Source: Chitinophagales bacterium (GTDB lineage Bacteria > Bacteroidota > Bacteroidia > Chitinophagales > JADIYW01). Taken from it: a DNA stretch of 63,634 nt. Below are positions 63,138 to 63,634 of this stretch, piece by piece; the first letter of the stretch is position 1, and every line of letters begins with the position of its first letter. The stretch is from assembly GCA_019694955.1 (NCBI GenBank), contig JAIBAX010000024.1, positions 1-63,634 of the forward strand. The letters run 5' to 3'. Made by a program: the position numbers and the translations under genes. The notes beneath the pieces are model-generated. The model saw nothing but the letters and a program-made list of their open reading frames with translations, had not been told where the DNA came from and ran no database searches.

Positions 63138-63634
63138 TTATGCAAATATTTCAGGCAATTGAAATTCGTATTTTCCCAAAAATGCCGTTAATATTCTGTT
63201 GAACAATTCTTTGTTGTCTTCATTCATTTCCACTGGCTGATAGATGGAGTATTTACCGTGACTTAGCAAGTTTAAAGCACGTGAAAAAAGCAATTCATCT
63301 TCAACACCATTGATACATTTTGAAAAGTCATCAAAACCAAAGAATGTAGATGTTTTTTCCAAAATTGCTCTCAACATATTAAAGTGATAAGTGTTTACTT
63401 GTCCATTTTCCGAAACTTTCTTCAATTCGGTTAACATTGCTACGTGGTGAAAAAAAGGTGTTTCATCTGTAGCCCTTAAAACGTAACCTTCTATACCGTT
63501 TTTATGCAGAAAGTGGCTTTTGTGTTCAATCTTCTTTAGCTCATTATACATCACATTATAGAACAATGAATGATGAGAAGAAATAACTACTTTAACTTTA
63601 CCCTTTCCTTTTTTCAAAAGTTTGGCTAAATCAC
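63138..63634 (-). CDS. C-terminal part of an AAA-type ATPase, continues past window edge
   Basis: The minus-strand frame is open to the right edge (DLAKLLKK upstream of the TTG at 63617), so this is the C-terminus of a longer protein, not a 159-aa gene. KVKVVISSHHSLFYNVMYNEL has the strand and His switch seen after Walker B in AAA_13-like ATPases, including those of the PrrC/RloC anticodon nucleases that associate with type I restriction loci. The nuclease or other effector part, if any, is outside the window. Confidence 0.6.
   Translation of the reverse strand, partial: DLAKLLKKGKGKVKVVISSHHSLFYNVMYNELKKIEHKSHFLHKNGIEGYVLRATDETPFFHHVAMLTELKKVSENGQVNTYHFNMLRAILEKTSTFFGFDDFSKCINGVEDELLFSRALNLLSHGKYSIYQPVEMNEDNKELFNRILTAFLGKYEFQLPEIFA

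Noticed and set aside
1..63634. tRNA, rRNA, riboswitch or prophage genes
   Set aside because: None could be recognised by eye in the intergenic regions, which are short apart from the three repeat-bearing gaps described.

Overview
The window looks like a chromosomal segment of a Bacteroidota bacterium, low GC by eye. The evidence is: TAnnTTTG promoter elements; several SusC/FecA-type TonB receptors, one paired with a DUF4249 lipoprotein; many Cys-lipoproteins; and two giant secreted proteins ending in a type IX secretion (T9SS) type A sorting domain. The family is not fixed by the sequence; a Chitinophagales- or Sphingobacteriales-like lineage is a guess.

Layout. Positions 1-19300 are mostly housekeeping or common accessory genes: phosphatidylserine synthase (pssA), an HD-domain nucleotidase, ruvB, two TonB receptors, DUF4249, two FKBP prolyl isomerases, two R2K-type ATP-grasp proteins, a penicillin acylase, a Pif1-like helicase and a beta-lactamase-fold hydrolase. 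Positions 19335-40536 form a minus-strand block: two HTTM-family membrane proteins, one of them clearly resembling vitamin K-dependent gamma-carboxylase, followed by two paralogous giant Cys-containing repeat proteins (2784 and 2935 aa) with a small secreted protein between them. Positions 40587-44470 carry three glycosyltransferases.

The most unusual part is 44541-61478. It opens with a module resembling sxtI/sxtK/sxtJ of the saxitoxin cluster: a NodU-type carbamoyltransferase, a membrane SGNH hydrolase, a 50-aa DUF5989-like protein and a SxtJ-like membrane protein. Next come a radical SAM enzyme and seven phytanoyl-CoA-dioxygenase-like (PhyH) Fe(II)/2-oxoglutarate oxygenases. The PhyH genes sit in three transcription units: 48051-52270 (+), 53374-55217 (-) and 56448-61478 (+). 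The third unit also encodes an FKBP isomerase, a lipoprotein-like flavin oxidoreductase and a UbiA prenyltransferase. A PIN/antitoxin pair and hairpin repeats interrupt the region. Overlapping or near-touching genes suggest one pathway that makes a carbamoylated, multiply oxidised, possibly prenylated and glycosylated surface metabolite or glycan. That product is inference.

The right edge is a type I restriction-modification locus: hsdM and the C-terminal part of an AAA ATPase. Dispersed hairpin elements with the core CGTG-TCNN-CACG recur near 5.1, 16.6, 52.4 and 56.2-56.4 kb. No tRNA, rRNA, CRISPR array, transposase or prophage was seen.
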